Assembly: GCF_007992195.1 (NCBI RefSeq) | Contig: NZ_BJZU01000050.1 | Span: 1-64,000 of the forward strand | DNA length: 64,000 nt | Reading direction: 5' to 3' | Source: Methylobacterium oxalidis | Lineage (GTDB): Bacteria; Pseudomonadota; Alphaproteobacteria; Rhizobiales; Beijerinckiaceae | Made by a program: the position numbers and the translations under genes | Notes under the pieces: generated by a model | The model's database searches: none | Told to the model about the DNA's origin: nothing | What the model saw: only the letters and a program-made list of their open reading frames with translations | Shown here: positions 19,138-28,130 of the stretch, one piece after another | Layout of the letters: every line of letters starts with the position of its first letter | How positions within the stretch are numbered: position 1 is the stretch's first letter

Positions 19138-19761
19138 TCAGCGCCGCGGCGCGGGCGTGGCTGCGGGCGGGTTGCCGGCGTCCGAGCGGCGCTGGGCGGG
19201 CGCGTCGGTCTCGGCGGGGGCGTCGACCGGCTCGTTCGGCGGCGTCTCGATCTTCGGCTTCTTGAACTGCTTGAGGTAGCTCTCCGGGTTGTCGGGGAGC
19301 TGCGCCACGAGCGCGTCGCCGGATTTCTCGAGCATGGGCCGCGTCTTGGCCTGGGCCGCCCATTCCGGAACCTTGCCCTGCACGAGCCAGGACAGGAACA
19401 CCCAGCCGATCACGCAGATCAGGAAGCCCCGGGCCGCGCCGAACAGGAAGCCGAGGGAGCGGTCGACGGCGCCGATGCGCGAATCGAGCACCACGTCCGA
19501 GATCTTCACGGTGATGATCGAGACCACGATCAGGGTGCCGAGGAAGATCGCGGCGATCGAGGCGACGAGGGCGACGGTGTCGCTCGTCACGTGCTGCTTC
19601 ACCGTGGGCAGGAGGAGCGGGTAGAACGACCACGCCACGGCGGCCGCCGCCACCCAGGCGATGATCGCCAGCACCTCGCGGGTGACGCCGCGAACGGCCG
19701 CGAGCAGCGCGGAAATCACGACGATTCCGAGGACGACGAGATCGAGAACGGAGAACGGCAT
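19138..19761 (-). CDS. cvpA: CvpA family membrane protein
   Basis: Inner-membrane protein of 207 residues with four transmembrane helices, beginning MPFSVLDLVVLGIVVISALLA. The segment AVRGVTREVLAIIAWVAA is the CvpA signature, followed by RIGAVDRSLGFLFGAARGFL. A hydrophilic proline- and alanine-rich C-terminal tail of about 55 residues is probably disordered. E. coli CvpA is needed for colicin V production and bile resistance; the molecular function is unclear. The location between radA and purF is standard. Confidence 0.94.
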   Translation of the reverse strand: MPFSVLDLVVLGIVVISALLAAVRGVTREVLAIIAWVAAAAVAWSFYPLLLPTVKQHVTSDTVALVASIAAIFLGTLIVVSIITVKISDVVLDSRIGAVDRSLGFLFGAARGFLICVIGWVFLSWLVQGKVPEWAAQAKTRPMLEKSGDALVAQLPDNPESYLKQFKKPKIETPPNEPVDAPAETDAPAQRRSDAGNPPAATPAPRR

Positions 19762-19898
19762 CGCGTCCTGTAAGCTACTCGGGGAGATGCGCGAGCATCG
19801 CCGGATTATTGCGGCCCCCCGGACCGCCGCTCCTCTATACCGCGCAGAACCTCGGCCGTCACCCTGGCTCGCTCAGTATGCCGGCCTCCCGGCCCCTC

Positions 19899-21329
19899 TC
19901 AGTCGTCCTCGGCGTAGCGGCCGCGGCCCCTGTCCGACCCGGCGCGGCGCGGGGCGCCGGCGGCGATGCCGGAGACGAGGTCGGCGATGTGGCGCAGGGC
20001 CTCGGTCGACAGGGCCCGCTCCCCCGTCTCGCCCCGCGCCTCGGGGGTGAGCGCCTTGGCGAAGCCGAGCTTCTGCGCCTCCTTCAGCCGGGCGGTGGCC
20101 TGCGCCACGGGGCGGATCGCCCCCGACAGGCCGATCTCGCCGAAATAGACGCTCTCGTGCGGGAGCACGGCGCCCGAGAGCGAGGAGACGAGGGCGGCCG
20201 CCACCGCGAGGTCGGCGGCCGGCTCGCTGATGCGCAGGCCGCCCGCGACGTTCAGGTAGACGTCGTGCGTGCCGAGCCGGATGCCGCCGTGGGCCTCCAG
20301 CACCGCGAGCACCATCGAGAGGCGGTTCGGGTCCCAGCCGACCACGGCGCGCCGCGGCATGCCGAGGGCGGAGGGGGCCACCAGCGCCTGGATCTCCACG
20401 AGGAGCGGGCGGGTGCCCTCCATGCCGGCGAAGACGGCGGTGCCGGGCGCCGCGTGGTCGCGGGAGGCGAGGAACAGGGCGGAGGGGTTCGGCACCTCGG
20501 CGAGGCCGCCGTCCGTCATCTCGAACACGCCGATCTCGTCGGTGGGGCCGAAGCGGTTCTTGACGGCGCGCAGGATGCGGAAATGGTGGCCTTGGTCGCC
20601 CTCGAAGGAGGCCACCGCATCGACCATGTGCTCGACGACGCGCGGGCCCGCGATCTGCCCGTCCTTGGTGACGTGGCCGACGAGGATCACGGCCGTGCCC
20701 GTGGTCTTGGCGAAGCGGATCAGGGCCTGGGCGGAGGAGCGCACCTGCGTGACGGTGCCGGGCGCCGATTCCACCGTCTCGGTCCACATGGTCTGGATCG
20801 AATCGATGATCGCGAGCGCGGGCGGGCGCCCCTGCGAGAGCGTCTCGACGATGTCCTCGACGTTGGTCTCGGCCGCGAGCTCGACCGGGTGCGAGGCGAG
20901 GCCGAGCCGCTCGGCCCGCAGCCGCACCTGCCCCACCGCCTCCTCGCCCGAGATGTAGGCGACGCGCTCACCCTTCGCGGCCATCGCGGCGGAGGCCTGC
21001 ATCAGGAGCGTCGACTTGCCGATGCCGGGGTCGCCGCCCAGCAGGATCACCGAGCCCCGCACGAAGCCGCCGCCCGTCACCCGGTCGAGCTCGGCGATGC
21101 CCGAGGCGATCCGCGGCGCCTCCTTCGCCTCGCCGGTCAGGCCCTCCAGCGGGAAGACGCGACCGCGCGCCCGCGACGGCCGCGTCGCGGCGGGGCCCGA
21201 TTGCGGGCCGCCGCCGGGCACCTCCTCGACGATCGTGTTCCAACCGTTGCAGGCCTCGCAGCGCCCGCGCCAGCGGTTGTAGACGGCGCCGCAGGACTGG
21301 CAGACGAAGGTCTGTTGGATCTTGGCCAT
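19899..21329 (-). CDS. radA: DNA repair protein RadA
   Basis: RadA/Sms, 476 residues, a helicase that promotes branch migration in recombinational repair. An N-terminal zinc finger has Cys10, Cys13, Cys24 and Cys27 (CQSC...CEAC). Walker A GDPGIGKST is at 99-107 and the RadA-specific KNRFG motif at 257-261. The C-terminal Lon-like domain follows (VYLNVAGGLRISEPAADLAV). The start MAKIQQTFVCQSCG is fixed by the zinc finger. A short arginine-rich tail ends the protein. Confidence 0.97.
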   Translation of the reverse strand: MAKIQQTFVCQSCGAVYNRWRGRCEACNGWNTIVEEVPGGGPQSGPAATRPSRARGRVFPLEGLTGEAKEAPRIASGIAELDRVTGGGFVRGSVILLGGDPGIGKSTLLMQASAAMAAKGERVAYISGEEAVGQVRLRAERLGLASHPVELAAETNVEDIVETLSQGRPPALAIIDSIQTMWTETVESAPGTVTQVRSSAQALIRFAKTTGTAVILVGHVTKDGQIAGPRVVEHMVDAVASFEGDQGHHFRILRAVKNRFGPTDEIGVFEMTDGGLAEVPNPSALFLASRDHAAPGTAVFAGMEGTRPLLVEIQALVAPSALGMPRRAVVGWDPNRLSMVLAVLEAHGGIRLGTHDVYLNVAGGLRISEPAADLAVAAALVSSLSGAVLPHESVYFGEIGLSGAIRPVAQATARLKEAQKLGFAKALTPEARGETGERALSTEALRHIADLVSGIAAGAPRRAGSDRGRGRYAEDD

Positions 21330-21382
21330 GTCACCGTCGGGTCGGGGCGCCGGGCCGGCCGTGGCGCGGCGGGAGGATCGGG

Positions 21383-22563
21383 TCAGCCCCCAACATAATG
21401 GCGAACATAACGGGAACCTAGCCCCGTCAGGATCTCGTATCCGATCGTGCCGGCGGCGCGGCCGACCGTGTCGATGTCGAGAGCGTCGCCGATCAGCGTC
21501 GCGGCGGCGCCCCGGACGGCGCCCGGCGCCTGCGTCGCGTCGACGATGACGAGGTCCATCGAGATCAGGCCGAGGATCGGGCAGGGCACGCCGCCGATCA
21601 GGGCGTGGCCCGCGTTGCTCGCCGAGCGCGGGTAGCCGTCGGCGTAGCCGAGCGACAGGGTGGCGAGGCGCCGTCGGTCGGGCGAGGTCCAGCGGCCGTT
21701 GTAGCCGACGCTCTCGCCGGGCTCGACGTCGCGGATCTGCGCGACGGCGGCCTCGAGCCGCACGACCGGGCGCATCGGGTTCGCGCGGGCCGGCGTCGGG
21801 TTGCCGCCGTAGAGGGCGTAGCCCGGCCGCAGCAGGTCGTGGTGGGCGCTTCGACCCAGGAAGATGCCGGAGGAATTGGCGAGCGAGCCCGCGATGCCGG
21901 GGAAGGCGGCGCGGACACGGGCGAAATCGCCGATCTGGCGCGCGTTGACGGGATCGTCCGGGCATTCCGCGCTGACGAGATGCGTCATCAAGAGATCGAT
22001 CCCGGCGCGGGCCACGGCCGGATCGCCGCCGAGGTCCAGCGCCTCGGGCACGCGCAGGCCGAGCCGGTTCATGCCGGTGTCGACGTGGAGCACCGCGGGC
22101 AGGCGCCCCCTCGACACGGACGCCCAGGCCTCGACCTCCTCGCGCGAACCGAGGACCGGCCGCAGCCTCGCCTCCGGATAGATGGCTTCGGTGCCGGGCA
22201 GGAGGCCGTTGAGGACCGAGACCCCGGCGTCGGGCAGGAGTGCGCGCAGGCGCAGAGCCTCGTCGAGATGGGCCACGAAGAAGCTGCGGCAGCCGGCCCT
22301 CCAGAGGGCGGGCGCGACCGCCGCGAGGCCGCAGCCGTAGGCGTCCGCCTTCACGACGGCGGCGCAGGGCACGCCCGGCGCCTCGGCGCAGAGCCGGCGC
22401 CAGTTCGCCGCGATCGCCCCGAGGTCGATCGTCAGCCGGGCGCCGTGGGCGGCGAGGCCGGGATCGGGGCGGGTGACATCGCGAGGCGCCGCCTCGGCCG
22501 TGCGTTCGCGCGCGATGATCAGGGTCCCTCCGAGGCGGGCGGCGAAGCGGTCTCGCGGGTCAT
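21383..22563 (-). CDS. alr: Alanine racemase, with an apparent frame break at its 5' end
   Basis: PLP-dependent racemase making D-alanine for peptidoglycan. The reading frame ending at 21383 carries AAVVKADAYGCG (the PLP lysine), DTGMNRLG, RPGYALYGG and SLGYADGYPR. The first strand, LTIDLGAIAANW, begins near 22435, but that frame has no ATG, GTG or TTG upstream of it. Its first such codon is a GTG at 22372, only eight codons before the PLP lysine. In another frame, ATG at 22563 has a strong GAGGAG ribosome binding site and then hits a stop at 22521-22519. A single base shift within 22520-22560 would join the two. A sequence error, a true frameshift or a CTG start are possible. Confidence 0.8.
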
Positions 22564-22670
22564 CGGCTCCTCGAAGGCGTCGGGGCAGGGCGTAGCGTCG
22601 AGGCTCGTCTCGATGAGCGCTTCGGGCTCGGCATCGCCGATCTCCGCGTGAATTCCTGCGCGCGACCCTA

Positions 22671-24158
22671 TCACATCCGGTCGGGCATCCGGTCGTCCTG
22701 CGCGAGATTCGAGAAGCGCGTGATGTTCGCGTCGAACTGCAGCTCCACCGTGCCGGTCGGGCCGTGGCGCTGCTTGCCGATGATCACCTCGGCCTTGCCG
22801 TGGACGCGGTTCATCTCCGCCTCCCAGGCGAAGAACTCCTCGGTGCCCTCGCGGGGCTTCTTGTTGTTGACGTAGTACTCCTCGCGGAACACGAACATCA
22901 CCACGTCGGCGTCCTGCTCGATCGAGCCCGACTCGCGCAGGTCCGACAGTTGCGGGCGCTTGTCGTCGCGGTTCTCGACCTGGCGCGAGAGCTGCGAGAG
23001 CGCGATGATCGGCACCGACAGCTCCTTGGCCAGGGCCTTCATGCCGGTGGTGATCTCGGTCATCTCCTGCACGCGGTTGTCGCCGCGCTTCGACGAGCCC
23101 GAGAGCAGTTGCAGGTAGTCGACGATGAGGACGTCGAGGCCCTTCTGGCGCTTCAGGCGCCGGGCGCGGGCGGCGAGCTGGGCGATCGAGATGCCGCCGG
23201 TCTGGTCGATGTAGAACGGGATCGTCTGCATGTCCCGCGCCGCGTCGGTGATCTTGTAGAAGTCCTCCGGCCGGATGTCGCCGCGGCGGATCTTGTAGGA
23301 GGGCACGCCCGACTGCTCGGCGATGATGCGGGTGGCGAGCTGCTCGGCCGACATCTCGAGCGAGAAGAAGCCGACGATGCCGCCGTTCTTCGTCTCCACC
23401 GTGCCGTCCGGCTGCTTCTCGCCCTGGTAGGCCTTGGCGATGTTGAAGGCGATGTTCGTCACGAGCGAGGTCTTGCCCATGGCCGGCCGGCCCGCGAGGA
23501 TGATCAGGTCTGAGGGCTGCAGGCCGCCCATCTTGGCGTCGAGGTCGGACAGGCCCGTGGCGATGCCGGAGAGCTTGCCGTCGCGCTGGTAGGCCTTGGC
23601 CGCCATGTCGACGGCGGCGGTGAGCGCGTCCGAGAACTTCTGGAAGCCGCCGTCGTACTTGCCCGATTCGGCGAGCTCGTAGAGCCGGCGCTCTGTGGCC
23701 TCGATCTGGTCCCGGGGCGCGGCCTCGACGGGCGCCTCGTAGGCGCCGTTCACCAGATCCTCGCCGATGGTGATGAGCCGGCGGCGGATGGCGAGATCGT
23801 AGATGGTGCGGCCGTACTCGGCCGCGTTGATCACCGTGGTGGCGTCCGCGGCGAGCCGGGCGAGGTACTGCATCACGGTCTGGCCGCCGAAATCGGCGTC
23901 GCCCAGATAGGTCTTGAGCGTGATCGGGGTCGCCAGCTTGCCGGCCTTGATCAGGCTGGTGGCCACCTGGAAGATCTGCTGGTGCGCCTCCTCCATGAAG
24001 TGCTCGGGGAGGAGGAAGTCCGAAACCCGGTAGTAGGCGTCATTGTTGACGAGGATGGCGCCGAGCAGGGCCTGCTCCGCGTCGATGTTGTGGGGAGCGA
24101 CGCGGTACTCGGTCTGCACCGCCTCGAGCTTCGCCGTGAGCGCGTTGGGAAGGGCCAT
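22671..24158 (-). CDS. dnaB: Replicative DNA helicase DnaB
   Basis: Hexameric helicase of the replication fork, 495 residues from the chosen start MALPNALTAK. The N-terminal domain shows VAPHNIDAEQALLGAILV. The RecA-like motor has Walker A GRPAMGKTS at 223-231, VDYLQLL and the arginine-finger region. The C-terminus includes GSIEQDADVVMFV and the LQFDANITRFSNL ending. An ATG at 24182 is possible but has no ribosome binding site, whereas GGAG precedes 24158. It is transcribed towards alr. Confidence 0.97.
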   Translation of the reverse strand: MALPNALTAKLEAVQTEYRVAPHNIDAEQALLGAILVNNDAYYRVSDFLLPEHFMEEAHQQIFQVATSLIKAGKLATPITLKTYLGDADFGGQTVMQYLARLAADATTVINAAEYGRTIYDLAIRRRLITIGEDLVNGAYEAPVEAAPRDQIEATERRLYELAESGKYDGGFQKFSDALTAAVDMAAKAYQRDGKLSGIATGLSDLDAKMGGLQPSDLIILAGRPAMGKTSLVTNIAFNIAKAYQGEKQPDGTVETKNGGIVGFFSLEMSAEQLATRIIAEQSGVPSYKIRRGDIRPEDFYKITDAARDMQTIPFYIDQTGGISIAQLAARARRLKRQKGLDVLIVDYLQLLSGSSKRGDNRVQEMTEITTGMKALAKELSVPIIALSQLSRQVENRDDKRPQLSDLRESGSIEQDADVVMFVFREEYYVNNKKPREGTEEFFAWEAEMNRVHGKAEVIIGKQRHGPTGTVELQFDANITRFSNLAQDDRMPDRM

Positions 24159-24287
24159 CGGCGATCTCGCTCCGATTCTCATGGCGCGGCCGGTGCGGGC
24201 CGCGATCCGACAACATCCGCCGACCATGGCACCGTCATGGTTGACCGATGCTTGCGCCGCCTCGCGGCCGGCCCGCGAAACGAAGGA

Positions 24288-24315
24288 CGCCCGCCGCTCA
24301 TGCAAGCGGCGGGCG
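24288..24315 (-). terminator. Hairpin between rplI and dnaB
   Basis: Perfect 10-bp arms CGCCCGCCGC and GCGGCGGGCG with an 8-base loop, followed on the minus strand by TCCTTCGTTT. It is placed to end transcription of the rpsF-rplI operon. It lies downstream of the rplI stop and upstream of dnaB. Confidence 0.55.
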
Positions 24316-24317
24316 AC

Positions 24318-24346
24318 CATGCTGGAACAAATGTGGAACGTGTCAA
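24318..24346 (-). promoter_or_regulatory. Possible promoter upstream of dnaB
   Basis: A perfect -35 hexamer TTGACA is read on the minus strand at 24346-24341. At 17 bases spacing the -10 would be AGCATG, which is weak. The start site would fall at the edge of the neighbouring hairpin. In the same leader ACCATG and CATGGT (24223-24241) form a small inverted repeat. Support is limited to the -35. Confidence 0.3.
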
Positions 24347-24408
24347 CCCTCGGGCCGAACGCTCCCCGCTCTCCACCGATTTCCGGTGGAGAACCGGCCG
24401 GATCGGCC

Positions 24409-24975
24409 TCAGGCGTTCTCGTCCTCGCCGCCCTCGGCGAGCGCCGCGCCGACCTCGAGGCCGAGATCGTCGAGGTTGAACTGCTCGCGCTCGGTCACGG
24501 ACTCGCCGCGGGCCTGGCGCTCGGCCTCCTCCGGGCTGCGGGCGACGTTGACGGTGACGCTGACCTCGACCTCGGGGTGCAGCACCACCGGGACCGTGTG
24601 CAGGCCGAGCGTCTTGATCGGCTGGTTGAGGCTGAACTGGTCGCGGGAGACCGTGAAGCCCTCCTTGGTCACGACCTCGGCGAGGTCGCGGGTCGAGACC
24701 GAGCCGTAGAGCACGCCGGTCTCGCCCGACTGGCGGATCAGCACGAAGCTCTGGCCGTTCAGCTTCTCGGCGACGCTCTCGGCGTCCTTGCGGCGCTCGA
24801 GGTTGCGGGCCTCGAGCTGCGCGCGCTGCGCATCGAAGTGCTTCTTGTTGGACTCGGTGGCGCGCAGGGCCTTGCCGCGGGGCAGGAGGAAATTGCGGGC
24901 GAAGCCGGGGCGGACCTTCACGGTCTCGCCCATCTGGCCGAGCTTGGCCACGCGCTCGAGCAGGATCACTTCCAT
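24409..24975 (-). CDS. rplI: 50S ribosomal protein L9
   Basis: Ribosomal protein bL9, 188 residues, longer than the roughly 150 of E. coli because of an acidic C-terminal extension ending GGEDENA. The N-terminal rRNA-binding domain is clear: [19 protein letters not shown] followed by [19 protein letters not shown]. The C-terminal domain follows a long connecting helix. Last gene of the rpsF-rpsR-DUF2232-rplI operon, with 30 bases to the preceding gene. Confidence 0.97.
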   Translation of the reverse strand: MEVILLERVAKLGQMGETVKVRPGFARNFLLPRGKALRATESNKKHFDAQRAQLEARNLERRKDAESVAEKLNGQSFVLIRQSGETGVLYGSVSTRDLAEVVTKEGFTVSRDQFSLNQPIKTLGLHTVPVVLHPEVEVSVTVNVARSPEEAERQARGESVTEREQFNLDDLGLEVGAALAEGGEDENA

Positions 24976-25005
24976 CTTGATCGTCCTTCTTCGGTTCTTC
25001 GGTCT

Positions 25006-25998
25006 TCAGGATCTGGCCGCGCCGGGACGGCGCAGGTTCAGGGCGGTATCGGCGATGCCGAACAGGGTGAGCGCGAACAGGGCGATGCCCTGCGTCACGA
25101 ACAGGATGAGGTAGAGGCCGAACAGCAGGGCCCCCCGCCCGGCGCGGCCACGGCTGCGGTCGTGGAAGGCGGCGAGCCCCTGGAGGGCGAAGGCGGCGCT
25201 GAGCGAGCCCGCGAGCGCGGTGCCGAGCACGCCGGCATAGCCCGGCAGGAAGCCGAGCAGCACCGCGGCCCCGAGGAGGCCGAGCACCGCCCGCGGCATC
25301 ACCGTCGAGGGGATGTCCGGCCAGGGGCGCGGCAGGCGGCCGGAGACCTGCACGATGCGGGCGGCGGCCCAGAGGTAGAAGGTCAGGAGCAGCGTCAGTC
25401 CCTGCGTGGCGAGCGCCGGGGCGACGCGCGCCAGAGCGTCCGCCACCTCCGCCTGCGGGTCGGCCGCCGGCGTCTCGGCGGGCGCGGTCGCGCCACTGCC
25501 GGCGGGCGCCTGGTCCGGCGGGGCGGCCTCGCTCCGCGGGGCGGGCTGGCGCGTCTGCACGATCTTGGCGCTCATGCCGCGAAGCTGCGCGTGGAACGTC
25601 TCGTAGTTCGGGGAGGCGATCACCGCGATGGCCACGAAGGCGAGCGCCGCGGTGCCGGCCGTCCAGCCGAGGAGCCGGCCGGTCGGGTACCATTCGAGCT
25701 GGCCGTCCTCGCGCGCCCGGCCGAGCAGCGCCAGGTAGGCGAGCCACCACGCGGGCAGGGCGAGGTAGGTGCCGAAGCCGAGGCCGAGGAAGGGGCTGAC
25801 GATGAGGGCGAGCGCGAGGCTGCCGGTCGCCGCGGCGACGAGGGCGGCCTTGTGGCTCCAGCCGAGCCCCACGATCAGGATCGGCAGCGGCGCCAGGAGG
25901 TAGAGCACGATGGCGAGCGGCGTCGCCTTCAGGAGCACCCCGAACAGGAGCGCCGAGACGAGGCCCGCACCGATGCCGATGCCGAGAGACTGCTTCAT
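25006..25998 (-). CDS. DUF2232 domain membrane protein
   Basis: Polytopic membrane protein of 330 residues with about eight hydrophobic segments, starting MKQSLGIGIGAGLVSALLFG. A long proline- and alanine-rich loop at about residues 150-185 splits the helices into two groups. The family is found between rpsR and rplI in many alphaproteobacteria, and this gene occupies exactly that place. Function is unknown; the conserved location suggests a link with translation or envelope growth, but this is only inference. Confidence 0.87.
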   Translation of the reverse strand: MKQSLGIGIGAGLVSALLFGVLLKATPLAIVLYLLAPLPILIVGLGWSHKAALVAAATGSLALALIVSPFLGLGFGTYLALPAWWLAYLALLGRAREDGQLEWYPTGRLLGWTAGTAALAFVAIAVIASPNYETFHAQLRGMSAKIVQTRQPAPRSEAAPPDQAPAGSGATAPAETPAADPQAEVADALARVAPALATQGLTLLLTFYLWAAARIVQVSGRLPRPWPDIPSTVMPRAVLGLLGAAVLLGFLPGYAGVLGTALAGSLSAAFALQGLAAFHDRSRGRAGRGALLFGLYLILFVTQGIALFALTLFGIADTALNLRRPGAARS

Positions 25999-26095
25999 CG
26001 ATCCCGCTGTCCCGCTGACCCGTTCCGGGCAGGGTTAGAGGCGGCCATCCGCCCCAGCGTCCCGGCGGGCACGAGCGTCCCGCCGGTCGTAAAGG

Positions 26096-26120
26096 CGCCC
26101 CGGCCGCGAGGGCCGGGGCG
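26096..26120 (-). terminator. Hairpin after rpsR
   Basis: CGCCCCGGCC and GGCCGGGGCG form a perfect 10-bp stem with a 5-base loop, seven bases past the rpsR stop, followed on the minus strand by CCTTTACG. It probably reduces read-through from rpsR into the DUF2232 and rplI genes. Confidence 0.5.
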
Positions 26121-26127
26121 GGTGGTC

Positions 26128-26379
26128 CTACTTGATCACGTAGGGGAGCAGGCCGAGGAAGCGGGAGCGCTTGATCGCCTGGGCGAGCTCGCGCTGCTTC
26201 TTGGCCGACACCGCCGTGATGCGCGACGGCACGATCTTGCCGCGCTCCGACACGTAGCGGGAGAGCAGCTTCACGTCCTTGTAGTCGATCTTCGGGGCGT
26301 TGGCGCCCGAGAAGGGGCAGGTCTTGCGCCGACGGAAGAACGGACGACGGCCACCGCCGCCACCAGCACCGAATGCCAT
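26128..26379 (-). CDS. rpsR: 30S ribosomal protein S18
   Basis: Ribosomal protein bS18 of 83 residues. It binds S6 on the platform of the 30S subunit. The core [20 protein letters not shown] and [20 protein letters not shown] is typical, with a C-terminal [13 protein letters not shown]. The glycine-rich N-terminus ([14 protein letters not shown]) is characteristic of alphaproteobacterial S18. It starts three bases after rpsF stops. Confidence 0.98.
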   Translation of the reverse strand: MAFGAGGGGGRRPFFRRRKTCPFSGANAPKIDYKDVKLLSRYVSERGKIVPSRITAVSAKKQRELAQAIKRSRFLGLLPYVIK

Positions 26380-26382
26380 GAC

Positions 26383-26847
26383 TTAGTTCTCCCCGCCGAA
26401 GTTGCGCTCAGGACGGTCGCCGCGGTCGCCGCGGTCCCCACGGTCGCGGTCGCCGAAGCCGCCGCCGAAGCCGCCGTCATCGTCGCGGCGCCGGCCGCGG
26501 TCGCGATCCTTGCGGTCGTCGCGGTCGCGCTTCTGCATCATCGCCGACGGCTCGGTCTCGAGCTCCTCGACGCGAATCGTCATGAAGCGCAGGACGTCCT
26601 CGGAGATCTGCATCTGGCGCTCCATCTCGGCGAGAGCCGCCGGGGGAGCCTCGATGTTGAGGAGCGTGAAATGCGCCTTGCGGTTCTTCTTGATGCGGTA
26701 GGCGAGGGACTTCACGCCCCACATCTCGATCTTGTCGACCTTGCCGCCGTTCTGCTCGATGACGCCCTTGTAGGTCTCGACCATGGTCTCGACCTGCTGG
26801 GACGTCACGTCCTGGCGCGCCAGGAAGACGTGCTCGTATAAAGGCAT
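26383..26847 (-). CDS. rpsF: 30S ribosomal protein S6
   Basis: Ribosomal protein bS6, 154 residues. The fold is recognisable from [39 protein letters not shown] and [22 protein letters not shown]-terminal tail of about 45 residues is made of Asp, Arg and Gly with GDR repeats ([14 protein letters not shown]). It is longer than in E. coli, where the tail is the target of RimK glutamylation. The ATG is placed by the conserved first strand. First gene of the operon. Confidence 0.97.
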   Translation of the reverse strand: MPLYEHVFLARQDVTSQQVETMVETYKGVIEQNGGKVDKIEMWGVKSLAYRIKKNRKAHFTLLNIEAPPAALAEMERQMQISEDVLRFMTIRVEELETEPSAMMQKRDRDDRKDRDRGRRRDDDGGFGGGFGDRDRGDRGDRGDRPERNFGGEN

Positions 26848-27253
26848 TGCGGGCCCTTCAGCATGGATGGGGCCCGGCCGCACGCGTTGGGGCGGCGGGT
26901 TCGGGCCGGTTTCGTCACGCATTGCCCGGCGCCAAGCCCTTCGAGCCGTATGTGCAGGCCCGAGCGGTTGATCGAAGGCGGAGACACGGGACGACGGGTG
27001 CGAGACCCTGTGCCGCGAGCGGCACCGTCCGTTCAGCCCCCAGCCGGAGCGAACGCGAGGTAGGGCCCATAGCGGATCCTCGCGCGATCCGCAAGGGCCG
27101 GGCCGCGGCACCGCACGCCGCGGATGGTCGAGGGGGCGGAGACTTCGCCGTGGCGGTGACTGCATCCGTGCGGTGCTCGCAAGCTCTTTTCGGAGAACCT
27201 TTCCAGGACTCGGCAGTTGAATGTGCCGGACATACTGGAAAGGAAACGCTTAC
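26848..27253. other. Divergent intergenic region ahead of rpsF
   Basis: Contains the probable rpsF promoter and a 5' leader. In the leader CCGGCC (minus strand, 26909-26904) and GGCCGG (26879-26874) can pair around a 24-base loop containing CCGAAC. Ribosomal protein S6:S18 autoregulatory leaders are known in this position in other bacteria, but I cannot confirm that motif here. No coding segment was seen. The plus-strand side precedes the small secreted protein gene. Confidence 0.4.
27066..27094 (-). promoter_or_regulatory. Probable promoter of the rpsF operon
   Basis: On the minus strand TTGCGG (27094-27089) and TATGGG (27071-27066) are 17 bases apart, in the style of alphaproteobacterial housekeeping promoters. 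The leader to rpsF would be about 210 bases. Confidence 0.45.
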
Positions 27254-27523
27254 ATGCGCACGAAGACCTTGGCCATTGCCGCCGGATTGATGTTCGCCGT
27301 GTCGGGCGCGGCCCTCGCGCAGACGACGGCGCCCGACAGCGCGCAGAAGAACCTGAACAATCCCGGAAGCGTGAAGAGCAACGCCGAGAAGGGCATGCCG
27401 GAGCGCGACGCGCCGGCCGCCACCGGCACCACCGCGGCGCCGGGCGCGCCCACGGTTCCGGGCGCCACCGCGCCGAGCCGCAGCACGACGCCGAACCCGG
27501 CCGAGCCGACGCCCCGGCGCTGA
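27254..27523 (+). CDS. Small secreted proline/alanine-rich protein
   Basis: Predicted product of 89 residues with a clear Sec signal peptide (MRTKTLAIAAGLMFAVSGAALA, cleavage before Q). The mature part, about 67 residues, is rich in Ala, Pro, Thr and Asn, with no cysteine and no recognisable fold (KNLNNPGSVKSNAEKGMPER). It starts after an AAAGGAAA ribosome binding site. Similar small exported proteins are common in Methylobacterium, with no known role. No operon partner is evident. Confidence 0.72.
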   Translation: MRTKTLAIAAGLMFAVSGAALAQTTAPDSAQKNLNNPGSVKSNAEKGMPERDAPAATGTTAAPGAPTVPGATAPSRSTTPNPAEPTPRR

Positions 27524-27592
27524 GCCGCGACGCGTGAGCGGAGACTTGGAAGCGCGGAGGCCGGGTGAGAGCCCGGCCTCCGTCGCGCCCGG

Positions 27593-27967
27593 CTACTTCA
27601 GCGAGGCGGCGATGGCCTGCTGGATGCCGAGCACGTTGGCGCCGCGCTTGAGCGTGCGCTGAATCGGGTCGGGCCGGCCCGAGACCCAGATCTTCAGCTC
27701 CGAATCGAGATCGAAGCTGCCCGCCGTCTCGATCGAGAACGAGGTGATCGCCCGGTAGGGCACTGTCAGGTACTCGACCTTGCGGCCGGTCAGCCCCTGC
27801 TTGTCCACGAGGACGAGGCGGCGGTCGGTGAAGACCAGGAGATCGCGGATCACCTTGAAGGCGACGCGCACCGTCTCCCCCTCCGTCAGCACCCCGGCCA
27901 TCTGGTCGCGCAGTTCGTCCGCGCCGAGATCGCTGCCGTGACCGAGCAGCCCGTCGAGAAAGCCCAT
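27593..27967 (-). CDS. Bacterial PH domain protein (bPH_1 family)
   Basis: Cytosolic protein of 124 residues made almost entirely of one bacterial pleckstrin-homology domain. The segment [24 protein letters not shown] and the following [15 protein letters not shown] are characteristic. The N-terminus [12 protein letters not shown] is a short amphipathic extension. Members form ring-shaped oligomers of unknown function. It stands alone between convergent and divergent neighbours. Confidence 0.88.
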   Translation of the reverse strand: MGFLDGLLGHGSDLGADELRDQMAGVLTEGETVRVAFKVIRDLLVFTDRRLVLVDKQGLTGRKVEYLTVPYRAITSFSIETAGSFDLDSELKIWVSGRPDPIQRTLKRGANVLGIQQAIAASLK

Positions 27968-28130
27968 TTCCGCGTGTCCTCCGCCTCGCGCGCCTGGATA
28001 TGGGACGAGCGGGGCCGCCTTGCACCCTCGGCGCTTTCAAGGGCGGGCGGGCTCGGATAGACGGGCGCGGTCGCGTGGGCCCGCACCGAAGCGGGCCCCG
28101 CCCCGGATCCATCCCCCGAGGACATCACCC

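Noticed and set aside
26847..27290. 147-codon plus-strand frame upstream of the small secreted protein
   Set aside because: Runs through the rpsF leader and promoter and is out of frame with the signal-peptide gene; no coding features.
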